Source: CAIVAT01 sp964525995
GTDB taxonomy: Bacteria > Bacteroidota > Bacteroidia > Bacteroidales > FEN-979
Direction of reading: 5' to 3'
Assembly: GCA_964525995.1 (NCBI GenBank)
Contig: CAZGIM010000009.1
Span: 92,473 to 156,472 of the forward strand
Length of the DNA: 64,000 nucleotides
Part shown: in pieces, positions 50,593 through 59,294 of the stretch
Numbering within the stretch: the stretch's first letter is position 1
How the letters are laid out: each line of letters starts with the position of its first letter
Translations under genes and position numbers: made by a program
Notes under the pieces: model-generated
Told to the model about the DNA's origin: nothing
The model's input: the letters and a program-made list of their open reading frames with translations, nothing else
The model's database searches: none

Positions 50593-50665
50593 TGGCATCG
50601 ACTGGAATCGAACCAGTGACGCAAGGATTTTCAGTCCTTCGCTCTACCAACTGAGCTACGACGCC
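50593..50665 (-). tRNA. tRNA-Phe (GAA)
   Basis: The minus strand folds into a standard tRNA of 73 bases. The acceptor GGCGTCG pairs with CGATGCC, the D arm has GCTCAGTTGGTAGAGC, the anticodon loop CTGAAAA carries anticodon GAA (phenylalanine), and the T arm has GGTTCGATTCC. The next three bases of the minus strand, from 50592 down to 50590, read CCA, so the 3' end may be encoded. Confidence 0.97.
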
Positions 50666-50754
50666 ATCTCCGATTTGGAGGTGCAAATATACGAATAATT
50701 TTTTATTCGGCAACAGTTTAGCCTGGACGATAAAATTTTCCATCGATTTCTGCA

Positions 50755-50762
50755 TACCTTTG
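50755..50762 (+). promoter_or_regulatory. -7 box four bases before the coaX start (leaderless candidate)
   Basis: TACCTTTG at 50755-50762 is a perfect TAnnTTTG box. The coaX ATG begins at 50767, only 4 bases after it. In this promoter class the first transcribed base lies about 4-8 bases after the box, so the transcript would begin at or near the A of the start codon. Confidence 0.6.
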
Positions 50763-50766
50763 CAGC

Positions 50767-51504
50767 ATGAAGAGCCTGGTGATCGACCTTGGAAATACCA
50801 ATAAAAAACTCGCGCTGTTCGACGACAATAACCTTATTTCCGTCGAACAATTTTCCGGTTTCGATCAGGAAGTCCTAAAGGGTTTTATCAGCCGGAATCC
50901 CGGCGCCGGATCTTGCATTTTATCATCCGTTATCAGTTATCCTGACCCGATCCGTGAATTTCTTTCCGAAAATTTCTTCTTTCTTGAAATGGATGAGTCG
51001 ACCGCCCTCCCGATCAGCATCCGGTATCAAAGCAGAAATTCATTAGGTAGTGACCGGATTGCCGCTGCTGTAGCGGGTTCGGCCCAGTTTCCTAACCTTC
51101 CTGTACTGGTCATCACCATGGGAACCTGCATCACCTACGATTTTGTCAACCCGGAAAAGGAGTACCTGGGAGGTGCCATTTCGCCGGGCATCGCCATGCG
51201 TTTCAGGGCACTGCATACTTTTACCGGGAAACTTCCGTTAATCTCCGGTGAGGATCGCGATGTTGAACTGACAGGCGATTCCACCCACGAATCGATCCGC
51301 TCGGGGATTCTCAACGGCGCCATCGCCGAAATTGAAGGGTTCGGAGCCCGATACCTGCACCGATGGCCCGGTTTAAAGATCATCCTGAGCGGCGGCGATC
51401 ATAAATATTTTGTTAAACGGCTAAAAATTAGCATCTTTGCACATCCGAATATCGTGTTATCCGGGTTACAACAAATTCTCTCTTTTAATGTCAAAAATGC
51501 CTGA
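50767..51504 (+). CDS. coaX: type III pantothenate kinase
   Basis: CoaX phosphorylates pantothenate, the first step of coenzyme A synthesis. The 245-residue protein begins SLVIDLGNTNKKLALF, the D-x-G-N-T phosphate-binding motif of the type III family. Further landmarks are GSDRIAAAVAGS, VITMGTCITYDFV and GGAISPGIAMRFRAL. The start at 50767 is fixed because the motif begins five residues later. The outer-membrane protein gene begins inside its 3' end, so the two are coupled. This order (coaX, outer-membrane protein, lptC) recurs in Bacteroidetes. Confidence 0.95.
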   Translation: MKSLVIDLGNTNKKLALFDDNNLISVEQFSGFDQEVLKGFISRNPGAGSCILSSVISYPDPIREFLSENFFFLEMDESTALPISIRYQSRNSLGSDRIAAAVAGSAQFPNLPVLVITMGTCITYDFVNPEKEYLGGAISPGIAMRFRALHTFTGKLPLISGEDRDVELTGDSTHESIRSGILNGAIAEIEGFGARYLHRWPGLKIILSGGDHKYFVKRLKISIFAHPNIVLSGLQQILSFNVKNA

Positions 51505-52774
51505 TAAATTGCGACTTCCCATTACGATCTGTTGCTTAATATGTTCCCTGACGCTGTACTCGCAAATCAGGATTGCCTCACCCTATTCCCGGTTCGGCAT
51601 CGGGGATCTCTCCGACAATAACAATGCCTGGAACAACTCGTTAGGACAATTAGGATTGGCGCTTCGAAGCCCATATCATGTCAATTATATGAATCCGGCC
51701 TCCTATACCGCCTTTGACTCCTTATCGTTCGTTTTCGAAGGTGGTTTTAACGGCGAACTGGTCACCCTGAAATCCAACTACCAGTCGGTCAACCGGAACT
51801 ATGCCTCCTTGGGGTACCTCCTCTTCGGGATACCGGTCACGAAATGGTGGAAAACCAGCCTAGGACTGGTACCTTTCAGCGACGTTGGTTACAGTGTGGC
51901 CAATTATGAAGAATTTCCGGAATCGGGAACCGTTGTCCGTCTCTATCAGGGATCGGGAGGAATCAACCGGCTTTTCTGGGGGAATGCTTTTCAGCCTTTC
52001 CGGAATTTCTCGATCGGACTTAACGCCTCTTACCTTTTTGGCAGCATGATCAGGGAAGCCCAGGTACTGTTTCCCGACTCACTCACCGCCCTGAATTTCA
52101 AGGAGCTCTATTATGTTTCGATGAATGATCTCTATTTCAATTTCGGGGCACAGTACCGCGCAAAAATTAAAAATGGCCTGTTCCTTAACATGGGTATTGT
52201 TTTTGCCCCTACCCTTCAGATGTCGGCCAGTACCGATTTGATCAGTACCACTTTTCTGCTGGCTTCCGACGGATCGGAATCGGTGCGTGATACCCTCGTT
52301 ATTTCCGAGGATTATAAGGGTAAGATATCGATTCCGCTGATGTACGGTGGCGGATTGGCTCTTGAGAAAACGGATAAGTGGATGGTCGGACTTGATTTCA
52401 AATGGCAAAACTGGGAAAAATTTAAAGCCTACGAGTTGAGCGATTCCCTGGTCAACAGTTGGCAGATCAACTTCGGAGCCGAGATCGTTCCAAAAGTTGA
52501 TAATTTCAAAAACTATCTTGCGCGAATTCACTACCGGCTGGGATTCAATTACCAGCAAACCTACCTGAGACTGAGAGGAGACAACCTGAATGAATATTGT
52601 TTCTCATTGGGGTTCGGGCTACCCCTCAGAGGCATGAAGACCATGCTGAACCTGGGAGCGCAGGTCGGCCTGCGGGGCACCACCGACCAGAACCTGATCA
52701 GAGAAAGCTATTTCAAAGTGGTGATCGGCTTTTCGATTTATGAACGATGGTTTATCAAACGCAAATACTTCTAA
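51488..52774 (+). CDS. outer-membrane beta-barrel protein
   Basis: A 428-residue predicted outer-membrane barrel. The signal peptide lies around LPITICCLICSLTLYSQ. The ATG at 51488 (or 51497) is chosen since upstream in-frame starts lie further inside coaX. The mature chain is a run of alternating amphipathic strands with YSRFGIGDLSD near the N-terminus, NYMNPASYTAFDSL and KWWKTSLGLVPFSDVGY, reminiscent of FadL-like or OmpP1-like barrels. The substrate is unknown. It overlaps coaX by 17 bases and lptC by 28 bases. Confidence 0.83.
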   Translation: MSKMPDKLRLPITICCLICSLTLYSQIRIASPYSRFGIGDLSDNNNAWNNSLGQLGLALRSPYHVNYMNPASYTAFDSLSFVFEGGFNGELVTLKSNYQSVNRNYASLGYLLFGIPVTKWWKTSLGLVPFSDVGYSVANYEEFPESGTVVRLYQGSGGINRLFWGNAFQPFRNFSIGLNASYLFGSMIREAQVLFPDSLTALNFKELYYVSMNDLYFNFGAQYRAKIKNGLFLNMGIVFAPTLQMSASTDLISTTFLLASDGSESVRDTLVISEDYKGKISIPLMYGGGLALEKTDKWMVGLDFKWQNWEKFKAYELSDSLVNSWQINFGAEIVPKVDNFKNYLARIHYRLGFNYQQTYLRLRGDNLNEYCFSLGFGLPLRGMKTMLNLGAQVGLRGTTDQNLIRESYFKVVIGFSIYERWFIKRKYF

Positions 52775-53340
52775 TCCTGAAAAGGCTCCGCCACGGGATT
52801 GTTGCTGTGCTGATCTTTGTCTCCCTTTTGTCATCCTTTTCATGCAGTAAAGATCCCGTTTTAGATCCCACGTTTGTGACGGGAGCGGATAAACCCGTCA
52901 TGTCGGCACGGAATATCGATGTACTGTTCAGCGACTCGGGGCAAATCCAGGCCCGGCTGACCGGAGCCCTGATGAACCGCTATGAAGGGGAGGTTCCCTA
53001 TTTGGAATTACCAAACGGGTTCTCGATTTTTATTTTTGACTCTGTACAGAATGTGACCACGACGATCACCGGGAACCGGGGTATCCGTTACGATTACAAG
53101 AAAATCATGGAGGCTTGGGGGAATGTGGTGGTGAACAATGTAACCAAGAAAGAACAACTCCATACCGAACACCTGATCTGGGATGAAAACAAACACAGCA
53201 TCCTGGCCGATGGGAAAGTACGGATAACCACTCCCGACAAGGTTCTGTTCGGAAACCGGATGGAATCGAACGATTCCTTTACCGAATACTCTATCCTGGC
53301 GGTCACCGGACAGATGAAGGTGAACCGGGACTCCCTTTGA
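52747..53340 (+). CDS. lptC: LPS export ABC transporter periplasmic protein LptC
   Basis: LptC is a component of the Lpt bridge that moves lipopolysaccharide from the inner to the outer membrane. The 197-residue protein starts with a hydrophobic segment ending in LLSSFSC, so it may be a lipoprotein, and then has the LptC-type beta-jellyroll: ARNIDVLFSDSGQIQARLTG, TTTITGNRGIRYDYKKIMEA, GNVVVNN, DGKVRITT. The pattern of repeated strands with YEGEVPYLELPNGF fits the Bacteroidetes form. It overlaps the upstream barrel gene by 28 bases. A new promoter follows its stop. Confidence 0.88.
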   Translation: MVYQTQILLILKRLRHGIVAVLIFVSLLSSFSCSKDPVLDPTFVTGADKPVMSARNIDVLFSDSGQIQARLTGALMNRYEGEVPYLELPNGFSIFIFDSVQNVTTTITGNRGIRYDYKKIMEAWGNVVVNNVTKKEQLHTEHLIWDENKHSILADGKVRITTPDKVLFGNRMESNDSFTEYSILAVTGQMKVNRDSL

Positions 53341-53438
53341 CCGGCTGCCGGCGACCCCGTGCGGAGTGAACCGATGCCGTATCTGGACTTAAATGTGATA
53401 TTTTTCGATGGAACAAGGGTAACATTCTCCACCAATTC

Positions 53439-53469
53439 TTTGTGGTTTCGTGAATTATCCCTACTTTTG
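53439..53469 (+). promoter_or_regulatory. promoter of the PpiD-like gene
   Basis: TTTG at 53439-53442 and TACTTTTG at 53462-53469 are exactly 19 bases apart, the full Bacteroidetes consensus. Transcription should start near 53476 and give a leader of about 24 bases before 53500. Confidence 0.88.
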
Positions 53470-53499
53470 CAAACTATTTCTCAATAAAACTTTATTAGC

Positions 53500-55617
53500 A
53501 TGGCGATTATCGGAAAAATCAGGAAACATTCAGGATTAGCTGTTATTGTTGTTGGTGTGGCTATTGCTGCCTTTGTGATCGGCGACTTCGGAAAAAAATC
53601 TGCCCGGGGAACCAATGATATCGGTACGGTAAACGGCGAGAATATCCCCTATATGGAGTTCAATACAAAGGTTGAAAAGACCCTGGAGGCCCAGAAGCAG
53701 AACTCGGGTAATGATAAAATTTCCGATCAGGAAACCTACCAGATCCGACAAAGCACCTGGCAATCGATGGTCAAAGAGTACCTGATGGGTGAGGAATATT
53801 CAGAGCTTGGTCTTACCGTTTCACCTGAAGAACTCTTCGATCAGATACAGGGGAAACAACCGCATCGTTACATTTTACAGTACTTCAAGGATCCGGCTAC
53901 GGGACAATATGATCCTCAGGTTATCCTCCAGTACCTTAAGAATCTTGATAAAATGGAGCCCAAGGCAAAAGAACAATGGCTCCAGTTTGAGAAAGCCATT
54001 AAGGATGACCGTCAGGAGACTAAGTTCAACAACCTGGTTGCCAAAGGTTATTATATGCCCACTGCGTTTCTGAAGAAAGATTTCTCACGCCAGTCGAAAA
54101 TAATCAAAATGCTGGTAGTCACCCCGCCTGTCACCGCCATCTCCGACTCGGCCATCAGACTGACCGAAGCCGATTATCAAAAATTTTACGATAAAAATAA
54201 ATCCTTCTTCTATCAGGATAACGCCACGCGCGATATCGATTATGTGGTCTTTGAGGTAAAGCCCAGCGATAACGACAGGAAGCGGATTGCTCAGGATGTG
54301 AACCAATTGTTTGGCGACTTTCAGTCAAGCTCCAACGTTCTCAATTTTGCTTTCGCCAACTCCGATGCCAAGTCCGACACCGGTTATATTAAGAAAGGCA
54401 CCTTCCCTGCCCAGCTCGACACACTCTTGTTTAGTTCGAAAGCCGGACTGATCATTCCTCCTTTTGAATTTAACAATACCTGGTACATGGCCAAATTATT
54501 GGATCTGCAGGAACGTCCCGACTCGATGAGCGGTTCACAGATACTGTTGGCTTTTGAGGGAACCGGTAATGAAAACATCAAACGCACCAAAGCTGAGGCA
54601 AAACAAAAGATCGACAGTCTGATGAATGCGCTGAAAAAGAATCCTTCCCTGTTTGCCGAGACTGCTAAAAAATACTCCGATTATCCGTCGGCTAAAGAGG
54701 ATGGCGGAGAGCTGAAATGGTTCACCGATGGTAATCCTAATTTTGATCCTTTTTTCACCGCTGGTTTACAGTTGAAGCCCAACGAAATGAAGGTGGTTGA
54801 GACCCGGATCGGGTATTCCTTGTTCATGCTTACCGCCAAAACCAAACCGGTAAAAAAGGTCAAAGCCGCCATTCTGACCCGCACCATTGAACCCAGCAAT
54901 CAAACTTTTCAGGATATTTATATGCAGGCCAGCGCTTTCGCGGGTCAGCACAAGACTCCGGATGCATTCGACAAAGGAGCAACCGCTAAGGGAATCCAAA
55001 AAAGATCGGCTCCGGGAGTGCGTGAAATGGATAGCTACATCATGGGACTCCCTTCGGCCCGTGAAATGGTACGCTGGGCTTTTGCCGAAAAAACCAAGGT
55101 CGGGGAGGTCAGTCCTGTCTTCGACGTAACCGGCAAATATGCCGTTGCTGTTCTGAAATCGATCCAGAACAAGGGCCAGCAACCCTTAGAAGCGATCAAA
55201 CAGCGGATCGAGCCTTCAGTAAAGAATATGAAAAAGATCGATATGGTTTCCGATCAGATTAAAAACATGATGAACAATACCAAAGACATCACCGCACTGG
55301 CAGCCCGTTTAAACGGTAAACTCGATACTTCGATGGTTACCTTCAGCGGTTTTAACCGGTCGAATATCGGCCGCGAAGGTGAATTGGTAGGAAAGCTTTT
55401 CACCAAGAAAAAAGGAGAGCTTGTCGGACCATTGACCGGGAATTACGGAGCCTATGTGGTTTATATCGAGGATGTGATCGATGCGCCGCTCAAGGAAGAT
55501 TTCACCTATGAAAGGATGCAGCAACAACAGAGTTTCAGTCAGCAGGTGACCGGCATGCTTTACCCGGCGCTTGAAAAGACCGCGAAGATTACCGATAACA
55601 GGGTGAAGTTCTATTAA
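53500..55617 (+). CDS. SurA/PpiD-like peptidyl-prolyl isomerase, membrane-anchored
   Basis: A 705-residue folding factor. It begins MAIIGKIRKHSGLAVIVVGVAIAAFVIGDF, a short cytoplasmic start and one membrane helix, as in PpiD. A SurA-type N-terminal domain (about 35-230) is followed by a parvulin PPIC domain (about 340-460; KYSDYPSAKEDGGELKWF is typical) and a long C-terminal part. It acts in the periplasm on outer-membrane proteins. It has its own promoter. It ends at a terminator shared with the convergent atpDC operon. Confidence 0.92.
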   Translation: MAIIGKIRKHSGLAVIVVGVAIAAFVIGDFGKKSARGTNDIGTVNGENIPYMEFNTKVEKTLEAQKQNSGNDKISDQETYQIRQSTWQSMVKEYLMGEEYSELGLTVSPEELFDQIQGKQPHRYILQYFKDPATGQYDPQVILQYLKNLDKMEPKAKEQWLQFEKAIKDDRQETKFNNLVAKGYYMPTAFLKKDFSRQSKIIKMLVVTPPVTAISDSAIRLTEADYQKFYDKNKSFFYQDNATRDIDYVVFEVKPSDNDRKRIAQDVNQLFGDFQSSSNVLNFAFANSDAKSDTGYIKKGTFPAQLDTLLFSSKAGLIIPPFEFNNTWYMAKLLDLQERPDSMSGSQILLAFEGTGNENIKRTKAEAKQKIDSLMNALKKNPSLFAETAKKYSDYPSAKEDGGELKWFTDGNPNFDPFFTAGLQLKPNEMKVVETRIGYSLFMLTAKTKPVKKVKAAILTRTIEPSNQTFQDIYMQASAFAGQHKTPDAFDKGATAKGIQKRSAPGVREMDSYIMGLPSAREMVRWAFAEKTKVGEVSPVFDVTGKYAVAVLKSIQNKGQQPLEAIKQRIEPSVKNMKKIDMVSDQIKNMMNNTKDITALAARLNGKLDTSMVTFSGFNRSNIGREGELVGKLFTKKKGELVGPLTGNYGAYVVYIEDVIDAPLKEDFTYERMQQQQSFSQQVTGMLYPALEKTAKITDNRVKFY

Positions 55618-55680
55618 CAGAACAGAGTTTCTCATCCCCGGATTGATCCGGACTGTTACCAAAACGGTGAAAGCATAATT

Positions 55681-55720
55681 AAAAGAGGGCGACTCAAAAG
55701 GCCGCCCTCATTAATTTTAT
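55681..55720. terminator. bidirectional terminator between the PpiD-like gene and atpC
   Basis: Stem arms GAGGGCG and CGCCCTC enclose the loop ACTCAAAAGGC; AT-rich flanks give T runs on both sides. The core is nearly the same as the hairpin at 47562-47607 (loop differs by one base). It lies between two convergent genes. Confidence 0.9.
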
Positions 55721-55738
55721 TGAAGCCGTGTAATTTTA

Positions 55739-55981
55739 TTATTCAGCCAGGATAAGGATCTTGTTGTTCAACACCTCGATGACGCCTCCTTTGATGTCAA
55801 AGAAAAGTTCCTCTTTCTCATTTTTCCGGATGATCTTCACGCTTCCCTTTCGCAACACCGATATCAGGGGAGCGTGGTTATTCAGCACTTCAAATGAGCC
55901 GTCGATGCCCGGTAATTGCACCAGTTGAATATTTTCGCCGGTGAAGATGACCGAATCGGGTGTCACAATCTCAACTTTCAT
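55739..55981 (-). CDS. atpC: ATP synthase F1 epsilon subunit
   Basis: An 80-residue short form of the epsilon subunit, made only of the beta-sandwich domain (MKVEIVTPDSVIFTGEN, GSFEVLNNHAPLISVLRKG, GGVIEVLNNKILILAE). The C-terminal helical domain that inhibits ATP hydrolysis in other bacteria is absent; this short form is usual in Bacteroidetes. The start at 55981 is chosen over a longer frame because it is separated from the atpD stop by one base and fits the family's N-terminus. It is transcribed with atpD. Confidence 0.94.
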   Translation of the reverse strand: MKVEIVTPDSVIFTGENIQLVQLPGIDGSFEVLNNHAPLISVLRKGSVKIIRKNEKEELFFDIKGGVIEVLNNKILILAE

Positions 55982-55982
55982 A

Positions 55983-57494
55983 TCAATTCGCGCTTTCAGC
56001 AAGCATTTTCTTTCCTTTTTCGATGGCCTCTTCGATGGTTCCAACCATGCTGAATGCCGATTCCGGATATTCATCCACCATACCATCCATGATCATATTA
56101 AATCCCTTGATGGTATCTTCAATGTTCACGAATGCACCCGGGATGCCGGTAAACTGAGTGGCAACAAAGAAGGGTTGCGAAAGGAACCGTTGAACCCTGC
56201 GCGCCCTTGACACGACCAGTTTATCTTCATCCGACAGTTCATCCATACCGAGGATGGCGATGATATCCTGCAGTTCTTTGTATCGCTGTAAAATCCGTTT
56301 TACCCGCTGGGCCGTGTTATAATGGTCGTCGCCTACGACGTCGGGGGTGAGGATCCGGGAAGTTGAATCCAATGGATCGACGGCAGGATAGATGCCGAGT
56401 TCCGAGATCTTACGGCTGAGTACCGTGGTGGCATCCAGGTGGGCAAATGTGGTGGCAGGCGCCGGGTCGGTCAGGTCGTCGGCCGGTACATAAACAGCCT
56501 GAACTGAGGTGATCGAACCCCTGCGTGTAGAGGTGATCCGCTCTTGCATGATTCCCATCTCCGTAGCCAGGGTAGGTTGATAGCCTACTGCCGACGGCAT
56601 ACGGCCTAACAATGCGGAAACCTCTGACCCGGCCTGGGTGAACCGGAATATGTTGTCGATAAAGAATAGAATGTCGCGACCGCCAGATTGTTCATCGCCA
56701 TCTCTGAAATATTCGGCCATGGTTAGCCCTGAAAGCGCAACACGGGCACGGGCACCGGGAGGTTCGTTCATCTGTCCGAAAACGAGCGTAGCCTGCGATT
56801 GCAGTAACTCCTCACGATCAACTTTTGAAAGATCCCACCCCCCTTTCAACATGTCTTCCTTGAAGACCTCACCATACCGGATAACGCCTGCCTCGATCAT
56901 ATCACGCAGGAGGTCATTTCCCTCACGGGTACGTTCGCCAACCCCGCCGAATACCGACAATCCAGAATATTTCTTGGCAATATTGTTGATCAGCTCCATG
57001 ATGATGACGGTCTTGCCAACACCAGCCCCTCCGAACAACCCGATCTTTCCCCCTTTTGAATAAGGTACGATTAGATCAATCACTTTGATCCCGGTATAGA
57101 GAACCTCTTTTGAAGTCGATAAATTTTCAAAAGTCGGAGGATCGCGGTGAATCGGGTAAACCCGTTCTTCTGAAACCGGATCAAGACCATCGATCGGCTT
57201 CCCGATCACATTGAACAACCGGCCGCGTACCATTTCACCGACCGGCATCGAAATCGGGTGACCTTTCGTGATGACTTCCATCCCGCGACGCAAACCGTCG
57301 GTCGAGTCCATGGCAATGGTACGAATAGTATGTTCGCCTACATCATATTGGCATTCAAGGACGATAACATCTCCTTTTGCATTTTTTACTTCAAGCGCAT
57401 CATAAATATCGGGGAGCTTTACCCCTTCCTCAAAATTGACATCAATAACAGGCCCGATTATCTGCGCAATTTTTCCGCTGATTTTCTCTTCCAT
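55983..57494 (-). CDS. atpD: ATP synthase F1 beta subunit
   Basis: The catalytic subunit of F1 ATP synthase. The 503-residue protein has the Walker A motif GGAGVGKTVI (about residues 156-165), the Walker B-region DILFFIDNIFRF, GRMPSAVGYQPTLA and the C-terminal SRARRVQRFLSQPF. The length is normal for the phylum. atpC follows after one base. The other ATP synthase genes are not in the window, so atpDC form a separate cluster here, ended by a terminator after atpC. A -7 box lies just upstream at 57516-57523. Confidence 0.98.
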   Translation of the reverse strand: MEEKISGKIAQIIGPVIDVNFEEGVKLPDIYDALEVKNAKGDVIVLECQYDVGEHTIRTIAMDSTDGLRRGMEVITKGHPISMPVGEMVRGRLFNVIGKPIDGLDPVSEERVYPIHRDPPTFENLSTSKEVLYTGIKVIDLIVPYSKGGKIGLFGGAGVGKTVIIMELINNIAKKYSGLSVFGGVGERTREGNDLLRDMIEAGVIRYGEVFKEDMLKGGWDLSKVDREELLQSQATLVFGQMNEPPGARARVALSGLTMAEYFRDGDEQSGGRDILFFIDNIFRFTQAGSEVSALLGRMPSAVGYQPTLATEMGIMQERITSTRRGSITSVQAVYVPADDLTDPAPATTFAHLDATTVLSRKISELGIYPAVDPLDSTSRILTPDVVGDDHYNTAQRVKRILQRYKELQDIIAILGMDELSDEDKLVVSRARRVQRFLSQPFFVATQFTGIPGAFVNIEDTIKGFNMIMDGMVDEYPESAFSMVGTIEEAIEKGKKMLAESAN

Positions 57495-57515
57495 GACAAG
57501 AAGTTAGAATTTATG

Positions 57516-57523
57516 CAAAGATA
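57516..57523 (-). promoter_or_regulatory. -7 box of the atpDC operon
   Basis: On the minus strand TATCTTTG, followed by CA, matches TAnnTTTG. It would start transcription about 15 bases before the atpD start codon. A -33 TTTG is not seen at the consensus spacing. Confidence 0.58.
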
Positions 57524-57544
57524 AAATATCTGCGTGATTAAATA

Positions 57545-57575
57545 TTTGATGGTGAAAAATTTTCCGTTAGTTTTG
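57545..57575 (+). promoter_or_regulatory. promoter of the M23 peptidase gene
   Basis: TTTG at 57545-57548 and TAGTTTTG at 57568-57575 are exactly 19 bases apart. Transcription would begin near 57582 and give a leader of about 165 bases. The leader, 57582-57746, contains no gene that I can see. Confidence 0.78.
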
Positions 57576-57746
57576 TCGTTTTACTTGTGGGTGTTGACTG
57601 CGTTCAGACACGGCTCCGATCTCCATCTGCACCTAAATCGCGTTCAGTGAGGATCGTTCGACCGATGACCATTTTTACCGCTCCTGTCGAACAAGCAAAA
57701 TTCCGGTGGTGGTGATTTTACATTTTTAATCCATAAAACGATTTGC

Positions 57747-58610
57747 ATGAGGTTTTTTACGTTTTATTTCATCCTGTTCATTGTCTTTCCCCTATTGTCA
57801 TTTTCACAACGAAATATCGATGCCATCATCGATACGGTCGAAACCCCCAACGGACCCGCCATTCTGTTCAAAAACTTTACCTGGGAATACCTTCAGGATG
57901 AACCTGTGATGCTAAGCCAGGAAGATGATTCCACCGGGCTTTTTACTGCCCAATGGGTAAACGATCAAATTTTTGCATACCGCCTCAAACCCGATTCCAT
58001 CCGCGATACTGTCATCAGCCTGACCAACGGAGGAAGAACTTTCACCCTTCCGGTGTATGGCAAGCTTTTCAGAGGGTTCATGTACACGCACAAAGGACTT
58101 GACATCAAGTTGAACAAGGGCGATACGATTTTAGCTGCATTTGACGGAGTGGTCCGCTATGCCCGGTATAATCGTGGCGGGTTTGGCAACCTGGTAATTT
58201 TGCGTCACTTCAACGGACTTGAAACCTATTATGCCCATCTCTCGAAGATGGTTGTCAAGGTGAACCAGGTTGTGAAATCGGGCGATCCTATAGGGCTGGG
58301 AGGATCAACCGGCAGAAGCCGGGGCCCACATCTCCATTTTGAGGTACGGTACAAGGATATCCCGCTTGATCCTTTTAGGATGATCGACTATGACAACCAG
58401 AAACTTATATCCAATGTGCTACCGGTAACGAAAAAGATCTTCTATCCTAACGATTACGATGGGAATGCCGTAATTGTGAAGATCAAGAAGGGAGACACCA
58501 TCGGGAAGTTAGCCAAAAAGTATCACACCTCTGTCAAGGAGATTTGCGCGATGAACAAGATCAAGCCCACCACGACTTTACGGGTAGGACGATCGCTCAG
58601 GGTCAAATGA
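57747..58610 (+). CDS. M23 family metallopeptidase with C-terminal LysM domain
   Basis: A 287-residue exported peptidoglycan peptidase. After a signal peptide (about 1-20) comes an N-terminal region of unknown fold, then an M23 (LytM) domain at about 105-215. The zinc ligands are intact: H-K-G-L-D in MYTHKGLDIK and the H-x-H in GPHLHFEVR. A LysM domain closes the chain (about 240-287: VKIKKGDTIGKLAKKYHTSV, then MNKIKPTTTLRVGRSLRVK), which binds peptidoglycan. It should cleave peptide cross-links during cell-wall growth or division. It converges with lspA. Confidence 0.93.
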   Translation: MRFFTFYFILFIVFPLLSFSQRNIDAIIDTVETPNGPAILFKNFTWEYLQDEPVMLSQEDDSTGLFTAQWVNDQIFAYRLKPDSIRDTVISLTNGGRTFTLPVYGKLFRGFMYTHKGLDIKLNKGDTILAAFDGVVRYARYNRGGFGNLVILRHFNGLETYYAHLSKMVVKVNQVVKSGDPIGLGGSTGRSRGPHLHFEVRYKDIPLDPFRMIDYDNQKLISNVLPVTKKIFYPNDYDGNAVIVKIKKGDTIGKLAKKYHTSVKEICAMNKIKPTTTLRVGRSLRVK

Positions 58611-58643
58611 CGGGAACTGGTTGGACGAAGAGCGGAAGAAGGG

Positions 58644-59270
58644 TCAGACGGGGGGATTAGCTGACGAAGATGTTCTGAAGGCAAAGATTTTTTTCTGAAA
58701 GACAATAAGGATTAAGACTCCGGTTGTTATGGCCGAATCGGCCAGGTTAAAAACCGGCCGGAAGAAGACAAATTCCTCCCCACCGACAAACGGGAACCAA
58801 GCCGGATAGTGGGTTTCGATAATCGGAAAATAGAGCATATCCACGACCTTCCCATGAAGGAACGTACCATAACCTCCGCCGGGAGGGAAGAGGGTGGCAA
58901 CCTGCATGTAAGTACTTTCAGAAAAGATCAGTCCGTAAAAAGCGCTATCGATGATATTTCCCATTGCTCCGGCAAGAATCAGCGAGATGCAGACGATGAG
59001 CAGGTTGGAAGTCTCTTTTCGGGTTACCCGGTACAGCCAGCCGATGATCACAATGACCGCAGCAATCCGGAACAGGCTGAGTAACAGTTTGCCATAAGCT
59101 CCGCCAAGTTTCATTCCGTAAGCCATTCCTTCATTCTCAGTGAAATGAAGGTAGAACCATTGCCCTATTATCGGTTGGCTTTCGCCTAAATAAAAAGTAG
59201 TTTTGATCCAGATCTTTACAATTTGATCAAGGATCAGGATCGAGAGAACAATCCAGGCAGACTTTTTCAA
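58644..59270 (-). CDS. lspA: lipoprotein signal peptidase (signal peptidase II)
   Basis: LspA cleaves the signal peptide of prolipoproteins in the inner membrane. The 208-residue protein has four membrane helices. The two catalytic Asp residues are seen in AGAMGNIIDSAFYG (about D110) and RPVFNLADSAITTGV (about D177). The N-terminal LDQIVKIWIK is also typical. The length is above the usual 150-170 because of an extra loop, as in other Bacteroidetes. It follows the dksA-like gene on the same strand with a gap of 24 bases. The many lipoproteins of the window are its substrates. Confidence 0.95.
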   Translation of the reverse strand: MKKSAWIVLSILILDQIVKIWIKTTFYLGESQPIIGQWFYLHFTENEGMAYGMKLGGAYGKLLLSLFRIAAVIVIIGWLYRVTRKETSNLLIVCISLILAGAMGNIIDSAFYGLIFSESTYMQVATLFPPGGGYGTFLHGKVVDMLYFPIIETHYPAWFPFVGGEEFVFFRPVFNLADSAITTGVLILIVFQKKIFAFRTSSSANPPV

Positions 59271-59294
59271 TCGGGCAGGTATTGGAATGGCAGA

